The notes beneath the pieces were generated by a model. The model worked only from the letters and a program-made list of their open reading frames with translations. It did not search any database and was not told where the DNA came from. Shown here one piece after another: positions 1 to 5,273 of a stretch of 6,305 nt of DNA. The DNA lies in contig JAAZLP010000367.1 of the NCBI GenBank assembly GCA_012799265.1, positions 1-6,305 on the forward strand. Reading direction: 5' to 3'. Source of the stretch: Phyllobacteriaceae bacterium (GTDB taxonomy: Bacteria; Pseudomonadota; Alphaproteobacteria; Rhizobiales; Devosiaceae). The position numbers and the translations under genes were made by a program. Positions within the stretch are counted from its first letter, which is position 1. Each line of letters begins with the position of its first letter.

Positions 1-1056
1 ACGGGCGTCATCGACGGCGTAGCTGGCCACACCGATCTCACGCTGCTGGGTGCCCTGGGCACGACGGAACGGCGCTTCGCTGATGCAGCGGCGAAGGCCA
101 GTGGGCTTCGGCTCAGGCTTGGAGGCCTGACAACGCTTGGCAGTTTCACGGTTCAGGTCCTTGCCGCGCTTGCCCTAATCGGTACGCTCTGGGCAGGTCT
201 TGAGGCCGTCAATAACGGCACCATCGACGGTCCGGTGATGGTCGCCCTGCTGCTGGCTGTGCTGGGCAGCTTTGAGGTGACCAATGTCATTGTCCGCAGC
301 GTCAGCAAGGCCAGTTCCGCCATGGCAGCCGCAGAGCGCTTGAATGCGCTGGCGACGATGCCGCTGGCCGTGATTGAACCAGCAAATCCCAAGCCGTTTA
401 CCCCCGGCACCATTGCCTTCGAGAACGTCACCTTCTCCTATGGCAGCCTCCCCCCCGTGCTCAGCGACTTTTCGCTCAATGTCGCACAGAGCGAAAGGGT
501 CGCCATCATGGGAGAAAGCGGCGCAGGCAAGAGCACGATCCTGCGCCTGCTATTGCGTCTCAATGATCCGCAACAGGGCGCGATCACTGTCGGCAATGTA
601 CCAATCAACGCCATGACAACGTCAGACGTCCAGGCAAACATGGCCCTTCTCAGCCAGGACAGCGCCGTCTTCATTGATACGATCCGCAACAATCTGCTGA
701 TCGGTAATGGCGCGGCCAGTGAGGCGGACATGTGGGCCGCACTCAACATGGCGCGTCTCGACCAATATGTCTCGAACCTCGCCAAGGGCCTCGACACGAT
801 CGTGGGAGAAGCGGGGCGCACCCTATCTGTGGGACAGGCGCGTCGCCTTTGCCTGGCCCGTGCCCTCCTGTCCAACGCACCCATTCTGCTGCTGGATGAA
901 CCGACCAACGCGCTCGATCGGGACACCGAAGAGGCCTTCTTTGAGACACTGGCAGAGGCCACGGCAGGGCGCACGGTGATCATGGTCACGCATTCCCAAC
1001 TGCCACCCGGCACCGTGGACCGTGTCCTGACCCTAGCCGATGGACGCTTGGCATGA
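1..1056 (+). CDS. cydC: Thiol reductant ABC exporter subunit CydC (5'-truncated by window edge)
   Basis: This is the C-terminal part of a fused membrane-domain/ATPase half-transporter, open from base 1 to a TGA at 1054-1056 (351 codons). CydC proteins are usually about 550-580 residues, so roughly 200 are missing upstream. The first residues (TGVIDGVAGHTDLTLLGA) resemble the DG-x-x-G-x-x-DL-x-x-x-GA stretch typical of CydC. Two hydrophobic helices follow at about 130-275. The ATPase domain has Walker A GESGAGKST (511-537), the Q-loop Gln (655-657), a variant signature LSVGQ (823-837), Walker B ILLLDEPT (883-906), D-loop NALD and the H-loop His (991-993). In known systems CydDC is an inner-membrane heterodimer that exports cysteine/glutathione or handles haem, and is needed to assemble cytochrome bd. 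cydD would be expected just upstream, outside the window. The signature's third residue is Val instead of the near-invariant Gly. Another heterodimeric exporter subunit is possible, but CydC fits best. Confidence 0.85.
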   Translation, partial: TGVIDGVAGHTDLTLLGALGTTERRFADAAAKASGLRLRLGGLTTLGSFTVQVLAALALIGTLWAGLEAVNNGTIDGPVMVALLLAVLGSFEVTNVIVRSVSKASSAMAAAERLNALATMPLAVIEPANPKPFTPGTIAFENVTFSYGSLPPVLSDFSLNVAQSERVAIMGESGAGKSTILRLLLRLNDPQQGAITVGNVPINAMTTSDVQANMALLSQDSAVFIDTIRNNLLIGNGAASEADMWAALNMARLDQYVSNLAKGLDTIVGEAGRTLSVGQARRLCLARALLSNAPILLLDEPTNALDRDTEEAFFETLAEATAGRTVIMVTHSQLPPGTVDRVLTLADGRLA

Positions 1057-1175
1057 CCATGATGCAACCGTTCCGGCTAGCAGTCTGTTACTGCTCTGTA
1101 CCCCCAAAACTCATGGGGTTCTGGCCTAGCGGACCCCACGCAGCGCCACCTCTTCCGGAGTAGTTTTCCCAGGCC
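1057..1175. other. Intergenic gap between cydC and the copper promoter
   Basis: There is no convincing gene here. The cydC stop overlaps an ATG (ATGA, 1053-1056) that opens a 36-codon frame ending at TAG 1161-1163. Its product has a Cys-Tyr-Cys and many prolines, no recognisable family and no preceding Shine-Dalgarno sequence that I would trust. The gap otherwise holds the GC-rich repeats at 1100-1137, which may end or attenuate transcription from cydC before the copper promoter. There is no T-tract after them. Confidence 0.5.
1100..1137 (+). repeat. ACCCC / GGGGT / ACCCC mutually exclusive hairpins
   Basis: GGGGT at 1115-1119 can pair with ACCCC upstream (1100-1104, 10-nt loop) or with an identical ACCCC downstream (1133-1137). 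The downstream pairing extends by a T-G wobble and a C-G pair (1120-1121 with 1131-1132), leaving a 9-nt loop. The element lies just after cydC and before the copper promoter, so a weak terminator role for cydC is plausible. The stems are short and no U-tract follows, so function is only inferred. Confidence 0.3.
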
Positions 1176-1206
1176 TTGACCTTCCCACAATGGGAACCTT
1201 TATATG
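1176..1206 (+). promoter_or_regulatory. CueR/HmrR-type copper-responsive promoter with 19-bp spacer
   Basis: The -35 element TTGACC (1176-1181) and -10 element TATATG (1201-1206) are separated by exactly 19 bp, the overlong spacer typical of MerR-family promoters that are inactive until the activator untwists the DNA. The spacer holds an imperfect dyad: ACCTTCCC (1180-1187) against GGGAACCT (1192-1199), matching at six of eight positions. The left half closely resembles the ACCTTCC half-site of enterobacterial CueR operators. The first downstream gene is a Cu(I) ATPase and the second a CueR-like regulator, so the cognate pair is present. Transcription should begin near 1213. Confidence 0.88.
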
Positions 1207-1215
1207 AAGGAGGAC

Positions 1216-1220
1216 GAGGA
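1216..1220 (+). promoter_or_regulatory. Ribosome binding site that sets the copA start at 1228
   Basis: GAGGA at 1216-1220 sits 7 nt before ATG 1228. A second purine-rich AGGAGG (1208-1213) is about 14 nt away and probably falls at or upstream of the transcript start. The in-frame ATG at 1204 lies inside the -10 element, so it would not be on a transcript made from the copper promoter. This decides the start in favour of 1228. Confidence 0.7.
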
Positions 1221-1227
1221 AAACGAC

Positions 1228-3489
1228 ATGAACCAGCACGTCCACAAACAAGCCCCTGCTACCCCGGTAACAATCGACATCGAAGGCATGACCTGCGCGT
1301 CTTGTGTGGCACGCGTGGAAAAGGCCCTGCTTAAGGTTCCGGGCGTGGCGGCGGCCAGCGTCAACCTGGCAACCGAGCGCGCAACCGTCTCAGGTGGAGA
1401 TGCCGTCGCGCTTCTGAATGCCGTGCAAAAGGTGGGCTACAAGGGCGCCATTCGCGAACCCGACGTGCCCGCACATGAGCATGGACACACCCATGACGAT
1501 CAGGCGGCCGTCCTCAAGCGTGACCTCATCATCGCTGCCATACCCACCATCCCCTTGTTCCTGATCGAAATGATCGGCCACCTCTACATGCCCTTCCACA
1601 TGTGGGTGATGTCGGTGGTATCGATGGACGTTTTGTGGACGGCATACTTCCTCGCCGCGACCTTTGTCCTTTTCGTCCCCGGCCTCCGCTTCTTCCGCCA
1701 TGGCATCCCCGCGCTGCTCCGCGGCGCGCCGGAGATGAATTCGCTGGTTGCCCTCGGCGCTGGCGCCGCCTGGCTCTATTCCACCATCGTCACTTTCGCT
1801 CCCCAGCTCGTGCCTGCGGAAACACGTTTCGTCTACTTCGAGGCGGCAGCCGTCATCGTCACCCTGATCCTCTTCGGTCGCTGGCTCGAAGCCCTTGGCA
1901 AAGGCCGGACCGGCCAAGCCATCCGCCAGCTGATGGAACAGCAGGCCAAGACCGCCCGCGTCGAGCGCAATGGCACTTCCATGGAAGTCCCGGTTGAACA
2001 GGTCAGCGTTGGCGACATCGTGCTGGTCCGCCCGGGTGAGAAGATCGCCGTCGATGGCGAGATCGTCGACGGCGCCAGCCACATTGATGAGTCGATGATT
2101 TCTGGTGAACCGCTGCCCGTCTCAAAGGGCGTCGGCGCGCTGGTTACCGGCGGCACGATCAACACCTTGGGCAGTATCCGGTTTCGAGCAACCAAGGTCG
2201 GCAGCGACACCACGCTGGCCCATATCATCCGCATGGTCGAGGATGCCCAGGCCGGCAAGCTGCCCATTCAGGCGGTGGTCGATCGTATCACTGCGGTCTT
2301 TGTGCCTATCGTTATCGGCATCGCCTTGCTGACGGCCATCGCCTGGTTCTGGTTCGGTCCTGAACCCAAGCTCACCTATGCGCTGGTCAACGCAGTCGCC
2401 GTACTGATCATCGCTTGCCCCTGCGCCATGGGCCTCGCGACACCAATGTCGATCATGGTCGGCACCGGACGAGCCGCCCAGCTCGGCGTCCTGTTCCGCA
2501 AAAGCGAGGCGCTACAGCAATTGCGCGACGCCAAGGTCGTCGCCTTCGACAAGACGGGCACATTGACCGAGGGCAAGCCTGTCCTCACCGATCTCATCCT
2601 CGATGATGACTTCGAGCACGATGAGGTTCTGGCGCTAGTCGCCGCGGCTGAGTCCCGGTCCGAACACCCGATCGCCACCGCCATTGTGGCCGCTGCCGAA
2701 AAGGCCGGGCTCACCCTGGGCACCGTCACCGATTTCACCTCGACTGCCGGTGAGGGCATCACCGCCCGCGTTGATGGTCGGCTCGTTTCCGTCGGGGCGC
2801 AGCGGCACATGAGCCATCTCGATTTCTCAGATTTCGCCGAAGCCATCGAGCGCCTCGCCAGCGAGGGCAAGACTCCGGTCTTCGTCGCTATCGACGACAA
2901 GCTCGCCGCTGCCATCGTCGTCGCCGACACCATCAAGCCGACCAGCAAGGGAGTGATCGCCGCGCTGCATGCCATGGGCCTCAAGACGGCGATGATCTCG
3001 GGCGACAATAGACGCACCGCTGAAGCTATCGCTGCCCAGCTTGGGATCGACGACGTCCGCGCAGAGGTTCTGCCTGCCGACAAAGTGGCAGCGATCAAGT
3101 CGCTGCGCGCTGACCATGGGCTCATCGCCTATGTCGGTGACGGCATCAACGACGCCCCCGCGCTTGCCGAAGCCGATGTCGGGATCGCAGTCGGCTCGGG
3201 TACTGATGTGGCCATCGAAAGCGCTGATGTCGTGCTTCTGGGCGGAGACCTAGCAGGCGTTAACAACGCGCTGGCCATCAGCCGCGCCACGCTGCGGAAT
3301 ATCCACGAAAACCTCTTCTGGGCCTTCGTTTACAATGCGGTCTTGATACCCGTGGCGGCAGGCGTGCTCTTCGCGCCATTCGGCATCCTGCTGTCGCCGA
3401 TGATCGGCGCCGGAGCAATGGCGCTGTCCTCCGTTTTCGTCATCGGCAATGCCCAGCGTTTGCGTTCAGTGAAGGGAGTTGTGCTGTGA
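1228..3489 (+). CDS. copA: Cu(I)-exporting P1B-1-type ATPase CopA
   Basis: This 753-residue inner-membrane pump hydrolyses ATP to move Cu(I) out of the cytosol. One N-terminal metal-binding domain carries GMTCASC (Cys23, Cys26). A His-rich linker, HEHGHTHDD (residues 83-91), precedes the first membrane helices. Further motifs are the actuator SGEP (292-295), the transmembrane CPC ion site (397-399), DKTGT with phosphorylated Asp441, the P1B-specific HP pair (480-481) and the hinge GDGIND (637-642). Tyr702-Asn703 and Met731/Ser734-Ser735 in the last two helices complete the Cu(I) (P1B-1) signature, which argues against Zn/Cd pumps. Length is normal for a single-domain CopA/ActP. The ATG at 1204 is in frame but overlaps the promoter -10, so 1228 is preferred. 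It is the first gene of the operon and its stop overlaps the cueR start. Copper induction through CueR is inferred from the promoter. Confidence 0.95.
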   Translation: MNQHVHKQAPATPVTIDIEGMTCASCVARVEKALLKVPGVAAASVNLATERATVSGGDAVALLNAVQKVGYKGAIREPDVPAHEHGHTHDDQAAVLKRDLIIAAIPTIPLFLIEMIGHLYMPFHMWVMSVVSMDVLWTAYFLAATFVLFVPGLRFFRHGIPALLRGAPEMNSLVALGAGAAWLYSTIVTFAPQLVPAETRFVYFEAAAVIVTLILFGRWLEALGKGRTGQAIRQLMEQQAKTARVERNGTSMEVPVEQVSVGDIVLVRPGEKIAVDGEIVDGASHIDESMISGEPLPVSKGVGALVTGGTINTLGSIRFRATKVGSDTTLAHIIRMVEDAQAGKLPIQAVVDRITAVFVPIVIGIALLTAIAWFWFGPEPKLTYALVNAVAVLIIACPCAMGLATPMSIMVGTGRAAQLGVLFRKSEALQQLRDAKVVAFDKTGTLTEGKPVLTDLILDDDFEHDEVLALVAAAESRSEHPIATAIVAAAEKAGLTLGTVTDFTSTAGEGITARVDGRLVSVGAQRHMSHLDFSDFAEAIERLASEGKTPVFVAIDDKLAAAIVVADTIKPTSKGVIAALHAMGLKTAMISGDNRRTAEAIAAQLGIDDVRAEVLPADKVAAIKSLRADHGLIAYVGDGINDAPALAEADVGIAVGSGTDVAIESADVVLLGGDLAGVNNALAISRATLRNIHENLFWAFVYNAVLIPVAAGVLFAPFGILLSPMIGAGAMALSSVFVIGNAQRLRSVKGVVL

Positions 3490-3893
3490 ATATCGGCCAA
3501 GCCTCCGGTAAATCGGGCGTTTCCGCCAAGATGATCCGCTATTACGAACAGATCGGCCTCATCAAACCGCCACTGAGGACCAACAGCAATTATCGACGCT
3601 ATGGCGCGGACGAAGTCCACGTCCTGCGGTTCATCAAGCGCGCCCGCAATCTCGGCTTCTCCCTTGATGAGACCTCCGCGTTGTTGAGCCTTTGGCAGGA
3701 TCGCAGTCGCGCCAGCGCCGATGTAAAGGAGATTGCCACGGCCCATATCGGCGAGCTTGAAACCAAGATCACCGAGCTGCAGGGCATGGTCAAAACCCTG
3801 AAACATCTCGTTCATTGCTGTCAGGGCAACGATCGCCCAGACTGCCCGATCCTCGATGACCTAGCCGAAATTCCTTCCAGCAAAGGACACTGA
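3486..3893 (+). CDS. cueR: Cu(I)-responsive MerR-family activator CueR/HmrR
   Basis: This 135-residue dimeric DNA-binding activator has an N-terminal winged helix-turn-helix (about 1-70; SGVSAKMIRYYEQIGLI is the family hallmark), a dimerisation coiled coil (about 78-108) and a C-terminal metal loop. Cys112 and Cys120, spaced C-x7-C (CQGNDRPDC), fall at the same residue numbers as the Cu(I) ligands of E. coli CueR. Ser77 matches the Ser that marks monovalent-metal sensors; Zn and Hg sensors carry Cys there. It starts with GTG at 3486, overlapping the copA stop by four bases (GTGA), with AAGGGAG (3472-3478) 7 nt upstream, so translation is probably coupled to copA. Its likely target is the 19-bp-spacer promoter at 1176-1206. 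Being inside the operon it controls implies positive feedback. In rhizobia the orthologue is named HmrR. Confidence 0.93.
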   Translation: MNIGQASGKSGVSAKMIRYYEQIGLIKPPLRTNSNYRRYGADEVHVLRFIKRARNLGFSLDETSALLSLWQDRSRASADVKEIATAHIGELETKITELQGMVKTLKHLVHCCQGNDRPDCPILDDLAEIPSSKGH

Positions 3894-3894
3894 C

Positions 3895-4095
3895 ATGACC
3901 GACAAGCACACTTTCATCGTCAACGACATGACCTGCAACCACTGCGTCGGGACGGTCCGTGGCGCCCTTGAGGAGGCCCTTCCCGGCAGCCAAGTCGAGA
4001 TCGACCTCGAAAACCACAAGGTGAGCTTCACCGGCGATGAGGCCAAGGGCGAAGAGGCCATCCGCGAGGCCGGATACACGCCCGAAGCAGCTTAA
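3895..4095 (+). CDS. copZ: Cytosolic Cu(I) chaperone CopZ (heavy-metal-associated domain)
   Basis: This 66-residue single-domain protein has the ferredoxin-like HMA fold. The Cu(I) site is MTCNHC (residues 12-17; Cys14 and Cys17) near the N terminus, and a C-terminal GYTPE segment supplies the conserved aromatic residue near the metal loop. Such proteins bind Cu(I) in the cytosol and hand it to CopA or to the regulator. It starts 1 nt after the cueR stop, with AAAGGA (3882-3887) as ribosome binding site, so it is the third gene of the same operon. It is acidic overall and has no signal peptide or membrane helix. A generic HMA protein for another metal is possible, but the MTCxHC motif and the neighbours strongly favour copper. 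Confidence 0.92.
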   Translation: MTDKHTFIVNDMTCNHCVGTVRGALEEALPGSQVEIDLENHKVSFTGDEAKGEEAIREAGYTPEAA

Positions 4096-4213
4096 GGCGG
4101 GAGGATTGGTGTACCCCAGCGGAAGCAATTGTATAGGCGGGCGTTGCCCGGGGCCCTCCAAGAATGTGATGAGGCAGTAAGGGCCGCGTAGCAGATCAGC
4201 TCGCTACCAACTG

Positions 4214-4238
4214 AGGTTCAGAAGCTATATCTGAACCT
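4214..4238 (+). repeat. Perfect 9-bp inverted repeat, possible terminator after copZ
   Basis: AGGTTCAGA (4214-4222) and TCTGAACCT (4230-4238) are exact reverse complements separated by a 7-nt loop. The repeat lies 118 nt after the copZ stop. The nearest T-run on the plus strand is about 20 nt downstream (4258-4262), too far for a standard intrinsic terminator. It may act as a 3' stabilising stem or as part of a two-stem terminator. Confidence 0.5.
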
Positions 4239-4263
4239 GCTCGCCTTCCGGTCGACCTTTTTA

Positions 4264-4302
4264 GCCTGCGCGAGATAAGCGCTGATAGCCTCGCGCGCAG
4301 GC
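4264..4302 (-). repeat. GC-rich inverted repeat, possible terminator of the GGDEF-like gene
   Basis: GCCTGCGCG (4264-4272) pairs perfectly with CGCGCAGGC (4294-4302). Two more pairs (AG 4273-4274 with CT 4290-4291) form across a 2-nt bulge. The repeat starts 8 nt past the stop of the minus-strand gene, the right place for its terminator. Read on that strand, however, the stem is followed by an A-run, not a T-run, so it would have to be a non-canonical terminator or an RNA-stabilising hairpin. Confidence 0.45.
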
Positions 4303-4310
4303 CCTTGAGA

Positions 4311-4868
4311 TCACAGAATAACTGAAGGCCGCTGAGCTTCGCGTGCTTTGTCGAGGTTGGACACGGCGCTTTCGACAACATCCCTCTCGGCACCTGGCGC
4401 GAAGCTGGCGCCGCCGACATTGACTCCCAGTTGAGCAATCCCGTGGGCGGTCATGAAAATGGTGTCGTCCACCGATTCCAGGATACGGTTACTCACGGCC
4501 TCCGCCACTTCCTGGGGCGCCCCGCGCAGGAGCACGGCGAAGCGGTAGCCATCCACATGGGCCAGGAGATCATCGGAACGCATGGCCTGGCGAATGGCTT
4601 GGGCCAGCCATGGAAGGATTTCTTCTTCCTTCTGTCCTGCCGTCAACGCCAGACTTTGCGACCGGGAGCTTAGGTCCACTACCAGCAGGACGCCTTGCGC
4701 CTGCTGCTGCTCGGCCTCAAGAAGCGCCGTGAAGCGATGCCATTTAAGGGCGCCTGTCAGCTGATCGATATCGTCAGAAGCGACAGGGATAGCCGCAGGC
4801 ACATCTGTCTGGCGTCGCTCGCCCTGTTGAGCCTTCTTGCCAGAGAACCAATCGAACACGGATTTCAA
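4311..4868 (-). CDS. Small soluble protein with degenerate (catalytically dead) GGDEF domain
   Basis: This 185-residue protein has no signal peptide or membrane helix and is probably cytosolic. After a polar N terminus (about 1-34), residues 35-155 follow the diguanylate cyclase layout: DQLTGALKWHRF (35-46) corresponds to the D-x-LTGL-x-NRR-x-F entry, VLLVVDLSS (60-68) to the LLLDLD strand, DLLAHVDGYRFAVLL (100-114) to D-x-x-ARxGGDEFAVLL, and GVNVGGASF (148-156) to the late SIGxA strand. The active-site GGDEF reads DGYRF (106-110). The second metal Asp of DLD is Ser67, and the GH-x-x-GD loop is missing. It should therefore not make c-di-GMP; GTP or c-di-GMP binding or a protein-partner role is possible. 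It starts at TTG (4866-4868) with GGGGAGG 8 nt upstream; an internal GTG at codon 4 is an alternative. It is convergent with the copper operon, so co-regulation is unlikely. Confidence 0.75.
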   Translation of the reverse strand: MKSVFDWFSGKKAQQGERRQTDVPAAIPVASDDIDQLTGALKWHRFTALLEAEQQQAQGVLLVVDLSSRSQSLALTAGQKEEEILPWLAQAIRQAMRSDDLLAHVDGYRFAVLLRGAPQEVAEAVSNRILESVDDTIFMTAHGIAQLGVNVGGASFAPGAERDVVESAVSNLDKAREAQRPSVIL

Positions 4869-4876
4869 GACACACG

Positions 4877-4883
4877 CCTCCCC
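4877..4883 (-). promoter_or_regulatory. Strong Shine-Dalgarno supporting the TTG start
   Basis: On the minus strand GGGGAGG lies 8 nt before the TTG at 4866-4868. No in-frame ATG exists upstream before the stop at 4947-4949 or within the first 90 residues, so this site is the main reason to accept the non-ATG start. Confidence 0.65.
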
Positions 4884-5261
4884 AATTCGAGGCCCTACTC
4901 TTAACTTCGCACCTCTTAGCCGCTCTTCACGGATAAGGAAGCAATTTTATCGATCGGAAATAATCAGTATCGTGTCATCGGGTTCCGCCTTGGCATTTTC
5001 GACCGCCTGCCCTCTACGACACCTCACTACCAAATTCGCGGCTGGTACAGCGCAAGTATAGGCGCCTGGAAGGTACGACCCTTGCCTTAGGCTTTCCGAA
5101 CCGTTCCTGAAAGAAGCGTCCATTTTTGTGGATAGAGCCTTGGCGCTCGTTTCCGTTGACCAATTGGTCAATGATTCCCGTTGCGCTGCCTCCCATTCTA
5201 GGGTTTTGTGTCCCCCAAGCCTCCGACAGCTCGCTGTTGAGAAGGCGTAAAGTCAAGGAAC
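4884..5261. other. Long intergenic region upstream of two divergent genes
   Basis: About 380 nt separate the minus-strand GGDEF-like gene from the plus-strand binding-protein gene, so promoters for both should lie here. Reading frames are present on both strands (for example minus 5014-5322 and 4947-5171), but their products are unlike any family I know and they conflict with each other and with the binding-protein start. The clear element is the palindrome at 5156-5171. I found no -35/-10 pair good enough to name for either gene. The stretch at 4940-4980 is relatively AT-rich and could hold a promoter. Confidence 0.5.
5156..5171. promoter_or_regulatory. Perfect 16-bp palindrome, candidate operator
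   Basis: TTGACCAATTGGTCAA is identical to its own reverse complement and ends 102 nt before the ATG of the peptide-binding protein. It also contains a TTGACC that could act as a -35 hexamer, although no good -10 follows at 16-18 bp. Half-sites of the TTGGTC/GACCAA kind resemble operators of GntR-family regulators (the PdhR/LldR boxes use ATTGGT and ACCAAT), but in a different arrangement. The bound regulator cannot be named from this window. Control of the downstream transporter is inferred from position. Confidence 0.55.
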
Positions 5262-5273
5262 GGGAGTTTTCCA

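Larger units (their letters stand above)
4096..4310. other. Intergenic region between convergent copZ and GGDEF-like gene
   Basis: No gene was found in these 215 nt. The region includes a small hairpin (CGGGC-GTT-GCCCG, 4138-4150) and two larger inverted repeats listed separately. An 8-bp palindrome GGTCGACC (4250-4257) is followed directly by TTTTT (4258-4262). Because the flanking genes converge, the region is the natural place for transcription termination on both strands. None of the hairpins is directly followed by a T-tract on either strand, so no canonical intrinsic terminator can be named. Confidence 0.5.

Noticed and set aside
438..1067. Minus-strand open frame (209 codons) opposite cydC
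   Set aside because: The plus strand carries all ABC ATPase motifs; the antisense product has low-complexity Ser/Arg composition and no family resemblance.
1390..2082. Long open frame on the minus strand (230 codons) inside copA
   Set aside because: It is antisense to a fully convincing CopA, its product has no recognisable family, and long shadow frames are expected in GC-rich coding DNA.
2376..3125. Long open frame on the minus strand (249 codons) inside copA
   Set aside because: It is rich in Ser, Ala and Arg, as expected from a shadow of a GC-rich gene, and it overlaps the conserved P- and N-domains of CopA.
4138..4150. CGGGC-GTT-GCCCG mini-hairpin after copZ as terminator
   Set aside because: The stem is only 5 bp and no T-tract follows.
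4204..4215. On the minus strand this reads CTCAGTTGGTAG, like the D-arm of a tRNA
   Set aside because: No matching acceptor stem, anticodon arm or GGTTCRA T-arm can be found around it. It is at most a chance match or a tiny tRNA remnant.
4250..4262. GGTCGACC followed by TTTTT as an intrinsic terminator for copZ
   Set aside because: The 8-bp palindrome has no loop, so it cannot form a stable RNA hairpin by itself. It may still contribute to a larger structure.
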